Positions 53,338 to 61,410 are shown, numbered from the stretch's first letter. The stretch is DNA of 64,000 nucleotides from Fulvimarina sp040239565 (GCF_040239565.1 NZ_JBEHWS010000009.1:1-64000), one strand, 5' to 3'. Made by a program: numbers and translations. Notes: a model not told the origin generated them from the letters alone.

Positions 53338-54102
53338 ATGTCGCAGACGGAAACAGAAGAGCCCGACGGTACAGAACGCGTCTATCAGACTGACGCCTAC
53401 CTCTCGACGATGGAGGCAAAGCTTGCCCGGATCGAAGGCGAGCGTGGCCTTGTCTTCGAAAGCACAAACTTCTTCGCGACCGGTGGCGGACAGCCGGGCG
53501 ATACAGGCTTCGTGGAGCGCGGCGACGGCTCGAAAATCGAGATCGTCGAAACGGCGTATTCGCCGGACAAGCACGATGTGGTCATGTTCGCAAAGCACGG
53601 CGACGCGCTTCCCGAGCCCGGCGAAACGCTGACGCTCCATATCGACTGGCAGCGGCGCTACAGACTGATGCGCATGCACACCGCCTGCCATCTTCTCTCG
53701 GTCGTCTGCCCCTACCCGATCACCGGTGCCGCCGTTGGAGAAGAAGAAAGCCGCATCGATTTCGACTGGCCGGATGCAGCGGCTGACAAGGAAGCGATCT
53801 CGGCTTCGCTAATGGAACTCGTGTCGGCCAACCATCCGGTTTTCACGAAGATGATCACCGAGGCGGAGCTCGACGCCAATCCGGGCCTCGTCAAATCGGC
53901 GAACGTGAAACCGCCGCGCGGTGCGGGCCTGATCCGGCTTGTCTGCATCGGCGAGGCTTCATCGATCGATGCCCAGCCCTGTGGCGGCACCCATGTCTCG
54001 GAAACCGGCGAAGTTGGCGAGATTCACGTCGGCAAGATCGAGAAGAAGGGCAAGGCAAATCGCAGGATGCGTATCCGGTTCGGCCCGCTGCCCGCACAGT
54101 AA
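53338..54102 (+). CDS. Free-standing alanyl-tRNA editing protein
   Basis: An AlaX-type trans-editing enzyme, 254 residues, related to the AlaS editing domain. Zinc/catalytic motifs are MRMHTACHLLSVVC and AQPCGGTHVSETGEVGEI; the N-terminal FESTNFFATGGGQPGDTGFV matches the family. It hydrolyses Ser- or Gly-mischarged tRNA-Ala. It starts three bases after cysK, so co-translation is likely; a link between Ser metabolism (cysteine synthesis) and Ser-tRNA-Ala clearance is an inference. The convergent ilvH end follows 31 bases later. Confidence 0.94.
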   Translation: MSQTETEEPDGTERVYQTDAYLSTMEAKLARIEGERGLVFESTNFFATGGGQPGDTGFVERGDGSKIEIVETAYSPDKHDVVMFAKHGDALPEPGETLTLHIDWQRRYRLMRMHTACHLLSVVCPYPITGAAVGEEESRIDFDWPDAAADKEAISASLMELVSANHPVFTKMITEAELDANPGLVKSANVKPPRGAGLIRLVCIGEASSIDAQPCGGTHVSETGEVGEIHVGKIEKKGKANRRMRIRFGPLPAQ

Positions 54103-54133
54103 GCGTCTACCTGAGAACCAGATTCTACAAGCC

Positions 54134-54706
54134 TCAGTCGCCGCTTGGTCCACGTGAAAGAGCGGCGACACCCGTCCGGCAAATCTCGACCAGGCCGAGC
54201 GGCTGCATGATGCCGACGAAGCGATCGATCTTCGACGGGCGTCCGACGATTTCAAACACGAAATGCTCGATCGAGGAATCGACGACGCGTGCCCGGAAAA
54301 TATCGGCGAGCCGCAGCGCTTCCACGCGCTTGTCGCCCTTCCCCGCCACCTTGATGATGGCGAGCTCGCGCTGGATCGGCTTGGTCGCCTCGCTGCCGGC
54401 ACCGCCCTTGGTCAGATCGATAACCCGGTGAACCGGGACGATGCGGTCGAGCTGGCTCTTGAGCTGCTCGATGACGTGGGGAAACCCCCGCGTGACGATC
54501 GTGATGCGCGACAGGTGCCGCTCGTGCTCGGTCTCCGAAACCGTCAGGCTTTCGATATTGTAGCCGCGCCCGGAAAAAAGTCCGATCACCCGTGCGAGCA
54601 CGCCGGGCTCGTTGTCGACGATGACCGACAGGGTCCGCGTCTGCGTTTCTTCTTCTTCGGGCGTGATGAAATAGGCCGAAGCAGGCGGCTGGACGGGCTG
54701 TGACAT
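54134..54706 (-). CDS. ilvH: Acetolactate synthase small subunit
   Basis: The 190-residue regulatory subunit has an N-terminal ACT domain (RTLSVIVDNEPGVLARVIGL, then FSGRGYNIESLTVSETEHER) that binds valine and a C-terminal domain (VEALRLADIFRARVVDSSIE). The start is set at the ATG at 54706 (MSQPVQPPAS); the frame is open 63 codons further upstream. It works with the IlvB catalytic subunit, yet the two genes are 2.4 kb apart with an opposite-strand gene in between, so they have separate promoters here. Confidence 0.95.
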   Translation of the reverse strand: MSQPVQPPASAYFITPEEEETQTRTLSVIVDNEPGVLARVIGLFSGRGYNIESLTVSETEHERHLSRITIVTRGFPHVIEQLKSQLDRIVPVHRVIDLTKGGAGSEATKPIQRELAIIKVAGKGDKRVEALRLADIFRARVVDSSIEHFVFEIVGRPSKIDRFVGIMQPLGLVEICRTGVAALSRGPSGD

Positions 54707-54860
54707 TTTGAAACTCTGACGCGTTTGGAAAACCGGCTGGCGCACCATAGCGATCGACGCGTGAAAGGAAAGCCCGGGTCTCGGCCTTGTCGACTTTGTC
54801 GGGCGGGTCATCTTTATCCTCAAGGACTTGCGACACAGCACCATTGGGTAGGAGACAGTC

Positions 54861-57059
54861 ATGAAATCATGGACTTCCATGATCGCAGCGGGCACGGCAC
54901 TGGCCCTTCTTCCTCAATCCGGTCAGGCGCAGGAGAGCGCGCAGCAATGCAGCGGCGTGCCGAACGCCTCCGGGATCGAGCTTCTGATTTCCGTCGAAGG
55001 CGCGCCAGGGCGGTATCGTCTCACCTGCCAGAATGGCGCGCTCGTTGCCGTTCCAGCCGAAGCGGCCGGGCTCGTCACATCGCCGACAGCTGCCGAGCAG
55101 GCGACCGAGAGCGCCGCCAACACAGCCGATGCCATGATCAGCGGCGAGATGCAGATCGGCCGCAACATGGCAGGTGTCGGCTCGGAAGAAATGCAAGGCA
55201 TCGCGGGCGCGACTGCGCAGGACGAGACCGGCTCCAACGTTAAGACCTCGGGTTCCGGTGACCTGACGCCCCGCACCGAGCAGCCGCTCCTGGAGGAAGC
55301 CGAACCCGATGGAATGGTGCCGTCGGAGGAGGCCGAGTCGTCCACATCGGCAGAAACCGAAATCGAAAACTCGGCCGAAGAAACCGCCGATGATTTGGCG
55401 GATGAGGCAACGGATCTGGGTGAACCACCAGCGCCGCTCGATTCAGACGAGGCCTCATCGGATGAATCCGGCGGCGCGATGGAGACCGAGAGCAATTCTG
55501 ATGCGGAGGAGCCGGACACAGCCGTTAACGGCGTAACTGGAAGTGAAGAGGATCGCACCGACGACGACACCTCTGCCTCGAGCGAGGAAAGCTGGGCGAA
55601 TGATGCGGAAAGCTTCGCCGAAGAGCCCCAGGAAGAGATGCCGGAGGGCATCCCTTCCATGGCGACGGTCGACGAGAGCACCGGCACGACCGATGAGGCC
55701 CCGGTGGTCTCGAAGCCACAGGGAGCCGTGACCAAGACCGGCCCCGGCAGCCTAGCGCAGCAGATGGCGGCCGCGTCCCAGTCGCCGGCCGCCGAGGGTG
55801 CTGGTGATCGTGCCGCCGACGAAATGTCGTCCTCCTCGGAAGAGAGCGATGGAAGCGGCGAGAGAGCTAAAACCGCGAAGTCCGAAGATGGCTCGGAGGA
55901 CGCGCTTCAGGCTACGGGCGTCCCCTCAAGGACCGGACCCGGAACGCTCGAAGAGCAAATGGCCGCAGCTACAGTTGGAAACGGCTCTACGGGCGCGCCC
56001 TCGAAGACCGGACCGGGTTCGCTAGAGCAGCATATGTCGGCGGCCACAGCTCGATCGGCTGCAACTGAGGAAAGTGCCGGTGCCTCGGATGAAGCCGATT
56101 CAGGCACTGACTCCGAGGAAAGCAACGCCAGCTCGCTGGAATCAACGGGCGTGCCGTCACGGACCGGCCCAGGAACTCTGGAAGAGCAGATGGCCGCAGC
56201 GGCCGCCGGAAACGGCTCGACGGGAGCGCCGTCGAAGAGCGGACCGGGCACGCTGGAGCAGCAGATGTCGGCGGCCACAGCTCAATCGGCTGCAACTGAG
56301 GAAAGCGCCTCTGCTTCGAACGAAACCGAAGAAAGCACTCAGTCCGAGGAGGGAACGACCAACTCCCTAGACGCGGCTGGCGTGCCCTCACGCTCTGGTC
56401 CCGGAACACTTGAAGAGCAGATGGCTGCTGCAACAGCCGGAAACGGCTCGACCGGCGCACCCTCGAAGACTGGCCCCGGCACGCTGGAGCAGCAGATGTC
56501 AGCCGCGAGCGCCCAGTCTGCGAGCTCGGAAGGCGATACATCTGATATGGGATCAAACGCCGGTGCAGAGGCCTCCGCGACGCCTGACGAAAGCGGCGAC
56601 CAGATGGCTGCCGTGTCTCCCGCTCCGTCCTCCGAGCCTGAGGCGAATAGCGCCGAGAGCGATGACAGAATCGCGGTCCCGGCAAATGTGGTTGCGAGCG
56701 CCCGGCTGGCCCTCCCAGGTGTCGATTTCCGCTCTGTCTCCGTTCGGGATGAAGAAGATGGACAGCTCTTCGCGCTGCGCGGCGAGGCACCGGATGGAAC
56801 GCCGGTCTCAGTCGCGGTCGAGGCCGATGGGCAGATCGTCAGCGTCGACCGGCAAATCGAGCCCGAACAGGTGCCGGAACAGGTGAATAGCATCGCTACG
56901 GCGCTCTTGCCCGATCGCTCGGTCGATCGCGTTATGCTTTCGACCCGGGAGAACTATAAGAGCTATTTTGTCTTTCAGGGGAAAGACAGCACATCGGCGC
57001 CCTTTGCCCTCGAAATCCGCTCGGATGGTCGGGAAGCCCGGTTCGTCCGGCCGAACTGA
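54861..57059 (+). CDS. Acidic secreted protein with 77-residue repeats
   Basis: A 732-residue protein I cannot assign. Residues 1-24 form a signal peptide (TSMIAAGTALALLPQS core, cleavage after GQAQ region). Residues 25-110 contain two Cys (QQC30 and RLTC56) in a small domain. Residues 120-350 are highly acidic, Ser/Glu/Asp/Thr-rich and likely disordered. Seven copies of a short element, [KR][TS]GPG[TS]L[EA][EQ][QH]M[AS]A, start near residues 292, 357, 382, 434, 459, 511 and 536: one single, then three pairs with 25 residues within a pair and 77 between pairs. Residues about 600-732 form a compact PepSY-like domain (SVSVRDEEDGQLFALRGEAP). It lies between ilvH and ilvB on the opposite strand. 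Confidence 0.85.
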   Translation: MKSWTSMIAAGTALALLPQSGQAQESAQQCSGVPNASGIELLISVEGAPGRYRLTCQNGALVAVPAEAAGLVTSPTAAEQATESAANTADAMISGEMQIGRNMAGVGSEEMQGIAGATAQDETGSNVKTSGSGDLTPRTEQPLLEEAEPDGMVPSEEAESSTSAETEIENSAEETADDLADEATDLGEPPAPLDSDEASSDESGGAMETESNSDAEEPDTAVNGVTGSEEDRTDDDTSASSEESWANDAESFAEEPQEEMPEGIPSMATVDESTGTTDEAPVVSKPQGAVTKTGPGSLAQQMAAASQSPAAEGAGDRAADEMSSSSEESDGSGERAKTAKSEDGSEDALQATGVPSRTGPGTLEEQMAAATVGNGSTGAPSKTGPGSLEQHMSAATARSAATEESAGASDEADSGTDSEESNASSLESTGVPSRTGPGTLEEQMAAAAAGNGSTGAPSKSGPGTLEQQMSAATAQSAATEESASASNETEESTQSEEGTTNSLDAAGVPSRSGPGTLEEQMAAATAGNGSTGAPSKTGPGTLEQQMSAASAQSASSEGDTSDMGSNAGAEASATPDESGDQMAAVSPAPSSEPEANSAESDDRIAVPANVVASARLALPGVDFRSVSVRDEEDGQLFALRGEAPDGTPVSVAVEADGQIVSVDRQIEPEQVPEQVNSIATALLPDRSVDRVMLSTRENYKSYFVFQGKDSTSAPFALEIRSDGREARFVRPN
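55914..56606 (+). repeat. Three 231-bp coding repeats
   Basis: Three tandem units of 77 codons (starting near 55914, 56145 and 56376) each encode two copies of the GPG-TLE-Q-M element separated by NGSTGAPSK. Units 1 and 2 are near identical in protein except the last 25 residues; unit 3 diverges after about 50 residues. The arrangement implies repeated duplication of a 231-bp unit in frame. Confidence 0.85.
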
Positions 57060-57084
57060 TCGACTCGGCATCAACGACACCTTG

Positions 57085-57115
57085 CGAAAATGGGCGCTCG
57101 CGGCGCCCATTTTCG
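57085..57115. terminator. Bidirectional hairpin between repeat gene and ilvB
   Basis: A 13-bp perfect stem (CGAAAATGGGCGC and GCGCCCATTTTCG) with a five-base loop, 26 bases after the repeat-protein stop and 27 before the ilvB end. TTT follows on the plus strand. It probably ends both convergent transcripts. Confidence 0.75.
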
Positions 57116-57141
57116 TTTCAATTTGCATCTTCGGATGATGG

Positions 57142-58947
57142 TCAGACCAGCGCCCTGCCCTTGGCGTCGATCGCATTGGCGACAGCTTCGTCCGTCGCCT
57201 CGTCCGGCAGCAGGATCTCGTTATGTGCCTTGCCCGAGGGTATCATCGGGAAGCAGTTGGTGAGATTCGCGACACGGCAATCGAAGAGCACCGGACCGTC
57301 ATAGTCCAGCATCTCCTGAATCGCATCGTCGAGATCGCCCGGCTTCTGGCAACGGATGCCATGGCCGCCATAGGCTTCGGCAAGCTTCACGAAGTCCGGC
57401 AGCGCCTCGGTATAGGAGTTCGACAGCCGGTTGCCGTGGAGCAGCTGCTGCCACTGGCGCACCATGCCCATATACTGATTGTTGAGGATGAAGATCTTGA
57501 TCCGCGCATTGTGCTGCACGGCGGTCGACATCTCCTGCATGTTCATCAGCACCGAGGCATCGCCCGCAATACAGACCGAGAGCGCGTCCGGATGGGCGAT
57601 CGCCGCGCCGATCGCGGCCGGTAGACCGTAGCCCATCGTGCCAAGGCCGCCGGAGGTCAGCCAGCGGTTTGGCTTCTCGAAGCCGTAGAACTGCGCTGCC
57701 CACATCTGATGCTGCCCAACTTCGGTGGAGACATAGGTCTCACGGTCCTTGGTCAGCTCGTAGAGCCGCTGGACGGCGTATTGCGGCATGATGACGTCGT
57801 CGTTCGGCGAATAGGCAAGGCAGTCGCGCGCCTTCCATTTCTCGATCTGCGTCCACCAGTCGTGCAGCGCCGGCTTGTCGATTCCCTCTCCACGCTCCTT
57901 CCAGGCAGAGACGAGATCGCGCAGGACATGGGTCACGTCGCCGATGATCGGCAGATCCACGCGCACGTTTTTGTTGATCGAAGACGGGTCGATATCGATC
58001 TGGATCTTGCGCGAATTCGGCGAGAAGGCGTCGATCCGTCCGGTGATCCGGTCGTCGAAGCGTGCGCCGATGCAGATCATCAAATCGCAATCGTGCATGG
58101 CGAGGTTTGCCTCGTAGGTGCCGTGCATGCCGAGCATGCCCATCCAGCTCTTGCCGGAGGCCGGATAGGCCCCGAGGCCCATCAGCGTCGACGTAATCGG
58201 ATAGCCGGTCAGGTTCACGAGCTCGGTCAGGAGTTCGGAGGCCTCGGGCCCTGAATTCACGACGCCGCCACCGGTGTAGAAAATCGGCCGCTTGGCCGAG
58301 GCCATCAGCTCGACAGCCTGACGGATAGCCTCCGCCTCGGGATTCATCTTCGGACGGTAGCTCTCATGGGTCTGATCCGGCGGCGGCGGCGAATAGAAGC
58401 CCGTCGCGAACTGGACGTCCTTCGGCACGTCGACCACCACAGGACCGGGGCGACCGGTCGTCGCCACATGGAAAGCCTCATGCAGCACGCGTGACAGATC
58501 GTTGACGTCCTTCACCAGCCAGTTGTGCTTGGTGCAGGGCCGCGTGATGCCGACCGTGTCGCACTCCTGGAACGCGTCGGAGCCGATCAGCGTCGTCGGG
58601 ACCTGGCCGGTGATGCAGACGAGCGGGATCGAATCCATCAGCGCGTCCTGAAGCGCAGTCACGGCGTTCGTCGCGCCGGGACCGGAGGTGACCAGCATCA
58701 CCCCCGGCTTGCCGGTCGAACGCGCGTAGCCCTCGGCCGCATGACCCGCGCCCTGTTCATGGCGAACGAGGATGTGGCGGACATCGGTCTGCTGGAAGAT
58801 TTCATCATAGATCGGCAGCACCGCACCACCGGGATAGCCGAAAACGTCCTTTACGCCGTTGTCCCGCAGCGCCGTGACGACCATTTCGGCGCCGGTCATT
58901 TCGCGCTTGCCGTCCGCTTCGATGCTTTCGTTGCTCATCGTATCCAT
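57142..58947 (-). CDS. ilvB: Acetolactate synthase large subunit
   Basis: Catalytic ThDP/FAD-dependent subunit for valine, leucine and isoleucine synthesis, about 601 residues. The blocks are MTGAEMVVTALRDNGVKDVF, GYPGGAVLPIYDEIF, RHEQGAGHAAEGYARSTG (catalytic Glu), TSGPGATNAVTALQDALMDS, and the ThDP-binding GDASVLMNMQEMSTAVQHNA with NNQYMGMVRQW. Starts at 58947 or 58938 are both possible. The mRNA leader carries an attenuator with a leader peptide (59001-59115). ilvH is separated by the repeat-protein gene. Confidence 0.95.
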   Translation of the reverse strand: MDTMSNESIEADGKREMTGAEMVVTALRDNGVKDVFGYPGGAVLPIYDEIFQQTDVRHILVRHEQGAGHAAEGYARSTGKPGVMLVTSGPGATNAVTALQDALMDSIPLVCITGQVPTTLIGSDAFQECDTVGITRPCTKHNWLVKDVNDLSRVLHEAFHVATTGRPGPVVVDVPKDVQFATGFYSPPPPDQTHESYRPKMNPEAEAIRQAVELMASAKRPIFYTGGGVVNSGPEASELLTELVNLTGYPITSTLMGLGAYPASGKSWMGMLGMHGTYEANLAMHDCDLMICIGARFDDRITGRIDAFSPNSRKIQIDIDPSSINKNVRVDLPIIGDVTHVLRDLVSAWKERGEGIDKPALHDWWTQIEKWKARDCLAYSPNDDVIMPQYAVQRLYELTKDRETYVSTEVGQHQMWAAQFYGFEKPNRWLTSGGLGTMGYGLPAAIGAAIAHPDALSVCIAGDASVLMNMQEMSTAVQHNARIKIFILNNQYMGMVRQWQQLLHGNRLSNSYTEALPDFVKLAEAYGGHGIRCQKPGDLDDAIQEMLDYDGPVLFDCRVANLTNCFPMIPSGKAHNEILLPDEATDEAVANAIDAKGRALV

Positions 58948-59000
58948 GTCCTGCTCGATCTCTTCCCTCGCCGGCATCCCGTTCGCCGAACTCCAAGCAT

Positions 59001-59026
59001 AAAAAAAGGGCCTCCAGAGGGCCCTT
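59001..59026 (-). terminator. ilvB attenuator terminator
   Basis: On the minus strand AAGGGCC pairs with GGCCCTT around CTCTGGA, then T7. It lies between the leader peptide and ilvB. Upstream an 11-bp inverted repeat (ACGCGCACACG in the leader codons, 59082-59072 on the minus strand, and CGTGTGCGCGT, 59041-59031) forms the competing or pausing structure. I cannot resolve the exact antiterminator pairing by eye. Confidence 0.75.
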
Positions 59027-59058
59027 GTCTACGCGCACACGTGGCATTCGCCTGGCAG

Positions 59059-59115
59059 CTACGCCGCCGGTCGTGTGCGCGTTCCTACGATTACGAGAAT
59101 GGTCGTGTTCGTCAT
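59059..59115 (-). CDS. ilvB leader peptide
   Basis: An 18-residue open frame, MTNTTILVIVGTRTRPAA, ending in TAG at 59061-59059. Six of its first ten residues after the ATG are branched-chain or Thr: T, T, T, I, L, V, I, V. Ribosome stalling on the ILVIV codons when those aminoacyl-tRNAs are scarce would favour the anti-terminator. The 3' half of the frame overlaps the first arm of the 11-bp inverted repeat. The predicted promoter at 59152-59124 would start transcription at or next to the A of the ATG, so the leader mRNA has no room for a Shine-Dalgarno site. Confidence 0.8.
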   Translation of the reverse strand: MTNTTILVIVGTRTRPAA

Positions 59116-59123
59116 GGTGCGGA

Positions 59124-59152
59124 ACGCTATGCATTCGCGGGGGAAAGGTCAA
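59124..59152 (-). promoter_or_regulatory. Predicted ilvB leader promoter
   Basis: TTGACC (59152-59147), a 17-base spacer, and TAGCGT (59129-59124) on the minus strand. The ATG of the leader peptide follows eight bases after the -10, which is about the usual distance to the transcription start. Confidence 0.6.
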
Positions 59153-59233
59153 TGGTTTTTCGGCGATCGTTGGTCAATATGCGCTGCAATTCTCGGAGTG
59201 ACCGGCAAGCCGGCCATTATTGAGACGATTCCG

Positions 59234-59746
59234 CTAGATTTCGCGAGAGGATATGAGGTCGGTTTTGAAGCGAGCACTTCCGCTCTTTGCTTCCTTCAGA
59301 AGTGACGTGAGATCTTCGGGAGGATTGCCACTCTCCAACATGCTTTTGAAAGTGGCGTAAGCATCGCTTCTGCTCCCGTAGGCCCGCAACGTCGTATCGT
59401 CGTTGACCCACACGAAAACGATGACCTTCATTCCGCCATGGAACCGGAAGAACATGCGGTATTGCTGGAAAAACTTTGCTCTGAACCAGTGCTTGCGGTC
59501 CGCCCCGAGGGTCCCGCCTTGGCGGAATTGCGGCGAGGCCGGATCAGCCGGAACAATCTCAGTCACGAGCCGAAAGATTGCAGCCAGTCGCTTGGTGCAG
59601 TTCTTTTTACGCCATGTCGTGGGATCGCGCAGCTTTTGCCGCTCGACCTCTTCGATCAGTGTTTCAAGCTGTTCCAGAAAGATCGGATGCGCATAGATCG
59701 TCCAGCCATTGATAACGAGGGGCGGATCTGTTGGATTGTCCGGCAT
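59234..59746 (-). CDS. yhaV: YhaV-like toxin
   Basis: A 170-residue RelE-superfamily ribonuclease toxin of the YhaV type. Its N terminus has VINGWTIYAHPIFLEQLETL and the core has TTWRKKNCTKRLAAIFRLV, DRKHWFRAKFFQQYRMFFRF and VWVNDDTTLRAYGSRSDAYA, which match the family. YhaV cleaves mRNA on ribosomes. It follows the antitoxin prlF by two bases. Confidence 0.93.
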   Translation of the reverse strand: MPDNPTDPPLVINGWTIYAHPIFLEQLETLIEEVERQKLRDPTTWRKKNCTKRLAAIFRLVTEIVPADPASPQFRQGGTLGADRKHWFRAKFFQQYRMFFRFHGGMKVIVFVWVNDDTTLRAYGSRSDAYATFKSMLESGNPPEDLTSLLKEAKSGSARFKTDLISSREI

Positions 59747-59748
59747 CG

Positions 59749-60075
59749 CTATTCGTCGTCAGGCGAAATCGCCTCGTCGAGATCTACCTCTATATCGCCG
59801 ACGAGGGCCTCGATACGACGATGAAGGTTCCCGCCGAATACCTTTAGATGCTCAGGATGGCTTCGAATGTCGTTCTCCAGAAGGTCCAGAAACGGACCGA
59901 GGGCTGGATCGAGTTCTTCAGAATATACCGGCTCGATATAGACCCGACCGTCGGAACTGGTCCGATAGCGGATCTTATCGCCTTTCCCCAGTTGCAGTTG
60001 CTTTCGCACGGCGCGCGGAACGGTGGTCTGATAGCGCTCTGTCAGCGTGGAGACTGCATCGTGGGCGGCGGACAA
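59749..60075 (-). CDS. prlF: PrlF-like antitoxin
   Basis: A 108-residue antitoxin of the PrlF (SohA) family. The N-terminal AbrB/MazE-type swapped-hairpin domain reads STLTERYQTTVPRAVRKQLQ and KGDKIRYRTSSDGRVYIEPV, which binds DNA; the acidic C-terminal region (DIEVDLDEAISPDDE) binds the toxin. It would repress its own operon through the palindrome at 60106-60137. It is located next to a UDG-family gene on the same strand. Confidence 0.93.
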   Translation of the reverse strand: MSAAHDAVSTLTERYQTTVPRAVRKQLQLGKGDKIRYRTSSDGRVYIEPVYSEELDPALGPFLDLLENDIRSHPEHLKVFGGNLHRRIEALVGDIEVDLDEAISPDDE

Positions 60076-60105
60076 GGGGTGCTCACTTGTTGGATCGCGT
60101 TCGAC

Positions 60106-60137
60106 TGCAAAAGTAATGCAAGTGCATTACTTTTGCA
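60106..60137. promoter_or_regulatory. Perfect palindrome, prlF-yhaV operator
   Basis: TGCAAAAGTAATGCA (60106-60120), then AG, then its exact reverse complement TGCATTACTTTTGCA (60123-60137), 30 bases upstream of the prlF ATG. A 15-bp perfect inverted repeat is far beyond chance. No T-run, so an operator is more likely than a terminator for the UDG gene ending 13 bases beyond. Confidence 0.75.
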
Positions 60138-60150
60138 AGGTAGAGCTGCG

Positions 60151-60792
60151 TCATCGAGCGATCGATTTCATTACCCTCTCCTTCAATTCCGGCAGAAGCT
60201 CCTCTGCAAACCACGCATTCTTCCTCAGCCAGCCGTTGTTTCGCCAGGATGGATGAGGGAGCGGCATCACTGGCGCGTCTTTCCCTCCGCTTGCGAGGAT
60301 ATCGCGCCAGTTCATAACCGTTTCCGTCAAAGTCCGCCCTCGACCTTTGGCGATGTGGAAGCTCTGAGCATAGGCGCCGATCGCAAGAACCAGTTCGATT
60401 TGAGGCATCGCGGCCATCGCCCGGTCGTGCCAGGTCTGGCGGCATTCCTTGCGCGGCGGTTTGTCGCCGCCTTTGGCGTCATAGCCGGGAAAGCAGAAGC
60501 CCATGGGCAGGATCGCAACCTTCGAGCGGTCGTAGAAGATCTCCGGCCCGATCCCCATCCAGTCGCGCAGGCGAACGCCCGATGGATCGTTGAACGGCTT
60601 CGACGTTTTATCAGCCAGATTGCCGGGAGCCTGACCCGCGACGAGGATGCGTGCGGTATCCGAAAGAGCGAGCACTGGATTGGGCTCGATCGGTAGCGGT
60701 TCGCCAAGCGGATTATCCGCGCAGATGCGGCAACTTTCGATGATGCGCTGGAGATCTTCGGCGCGCTCCGAGCCGGTCGTTCCTTCGGTCAT
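60151..60792 (-). CDS. Uracil-DNA glycosylase family protein
   Basis: A 213-residue UDG-superfamily protein. Motif A is ILVAGQAPGNLADKTSKPFN and motif B is PLPHPSWRNNGWLRKN. The middle has FCFPGYDAKGGDKPPRKECR. Four Cys positions seen in the Fe-S class are only partly present (ESCRICADN), so subgroup is uncertain. It would remove uracil or a related base from DNA. It is six bases downstream of the GST gene on the same strand. Confidence 0.85.
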   Translation of the reverse strand: MTEGTTGSERAEDLQRIIESCRICADNPLGEPLPIEPNPVLALSDTARILVAGQAPGNLADKTSKPFNDPSGVRLRDWMGIGPEIFYDRSKVAILPMGFCFPGYDAKGGDKPPRKECRQTWHDRAMAAMPQIELVLAIGAYAQSFHIAKGRGRTLTETVMNWRDILASGGKDAPVMPLPHPSWRNNGWLRKNAWFAEELLPELKERVMKSIAR

Positions 60793-60798
60793 CGAGGA

Positions 60799-61410
60799 TC
60801 AGGCTGAAGCGCTCGGCCGCTTTTCGAACTCGGCATACCATCGCCGGAGACTGGAAAAGTCTTCCGGCACTTCCAGCTTGGCGGCCTTCATGAAGCCGAC
60901 CGCGACGAACACGGTGATGTCAGCCACGGAGAAATTCTCGCCTGCGACGAAGGGCTGCTCGCCGAGCTGATCCTCGAACATCTTCAAGGCATCGATCGCG
61001 CGGCCCCGGTTTAGGTCTGCCCATTCCTTCACCTGCACCGGTTCGGCTTTCGCCATGCCGGGATGGCCGTGCCGGAACACCGCCCCGACCGATTGATAAA
61101 GCTCCAGTTCGGCGCGACGCTGCCACATCTCGATCGTGCCGATCTCCAGCGGCGTGCGTCCAAAGAGCGGCGGATCGGGATGGAGTGCCTCGAAGTAGCG
61201 GCAGATCGCGATCGACTCTGTAAGGATCGTGCCGTCGTCGAGCTCCAGCACAGGCAGCCGCTTCAAACGGTTGCGCGAGGCGATCTTCTCGCTGCGATGC
61301 TCGCCTTCGGCCATATCGACAGGCTCAAGCGGCACCTCGATGCCCTTTTCCGCAAGAAAAATTCGGGTCCGCCTCGGATTGGGCGCACGCCCTCCATCGA
61401 ACAGTTTCAT
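60799..61410 (-). CDS. Glutathione S-transferase family protein
   Basis: A 203-residue GST: thioredoxin-like N terminus MKLFDGGRAPNPRRTRIFLA with LPVLELDDGTILTESIAICR (cis-Pro and the Glu-Ser that hold glutathione) and a helical C-terminal domain with SVADITVFVAVGFMKAAKL. It may reduce or conjugate electrophiles. It is the upstream member of the GST-UDG pair. Substrate unknown. Confidence 0.9.
   Translation of the reverse strand: MKLFDGGRAPNPRRTRIFLAEKGIEVPLEPVDMAEGEHRSEKIASRNRLKRLPVLELDDGTILTESIAICRYFEALHPDPPLFGRTPLEIGTIEMWQRRAELELYQSVGAVFRHGHPGMAKAEPVQVKEWADLNRGRAIDALKMFEDQLGEQPFVAGENFSVADITVFVAVGFMKAAKLEVPEDFSSLRRWYAEFEKRPSASA

Noticed and set aside
55914..56606. Repeat array as a CRISPR-like or non-coding satellite
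   Set aside because: The period of 231 bp is a multiple of three and the frame is kept throughout, so it is a protein repeat.
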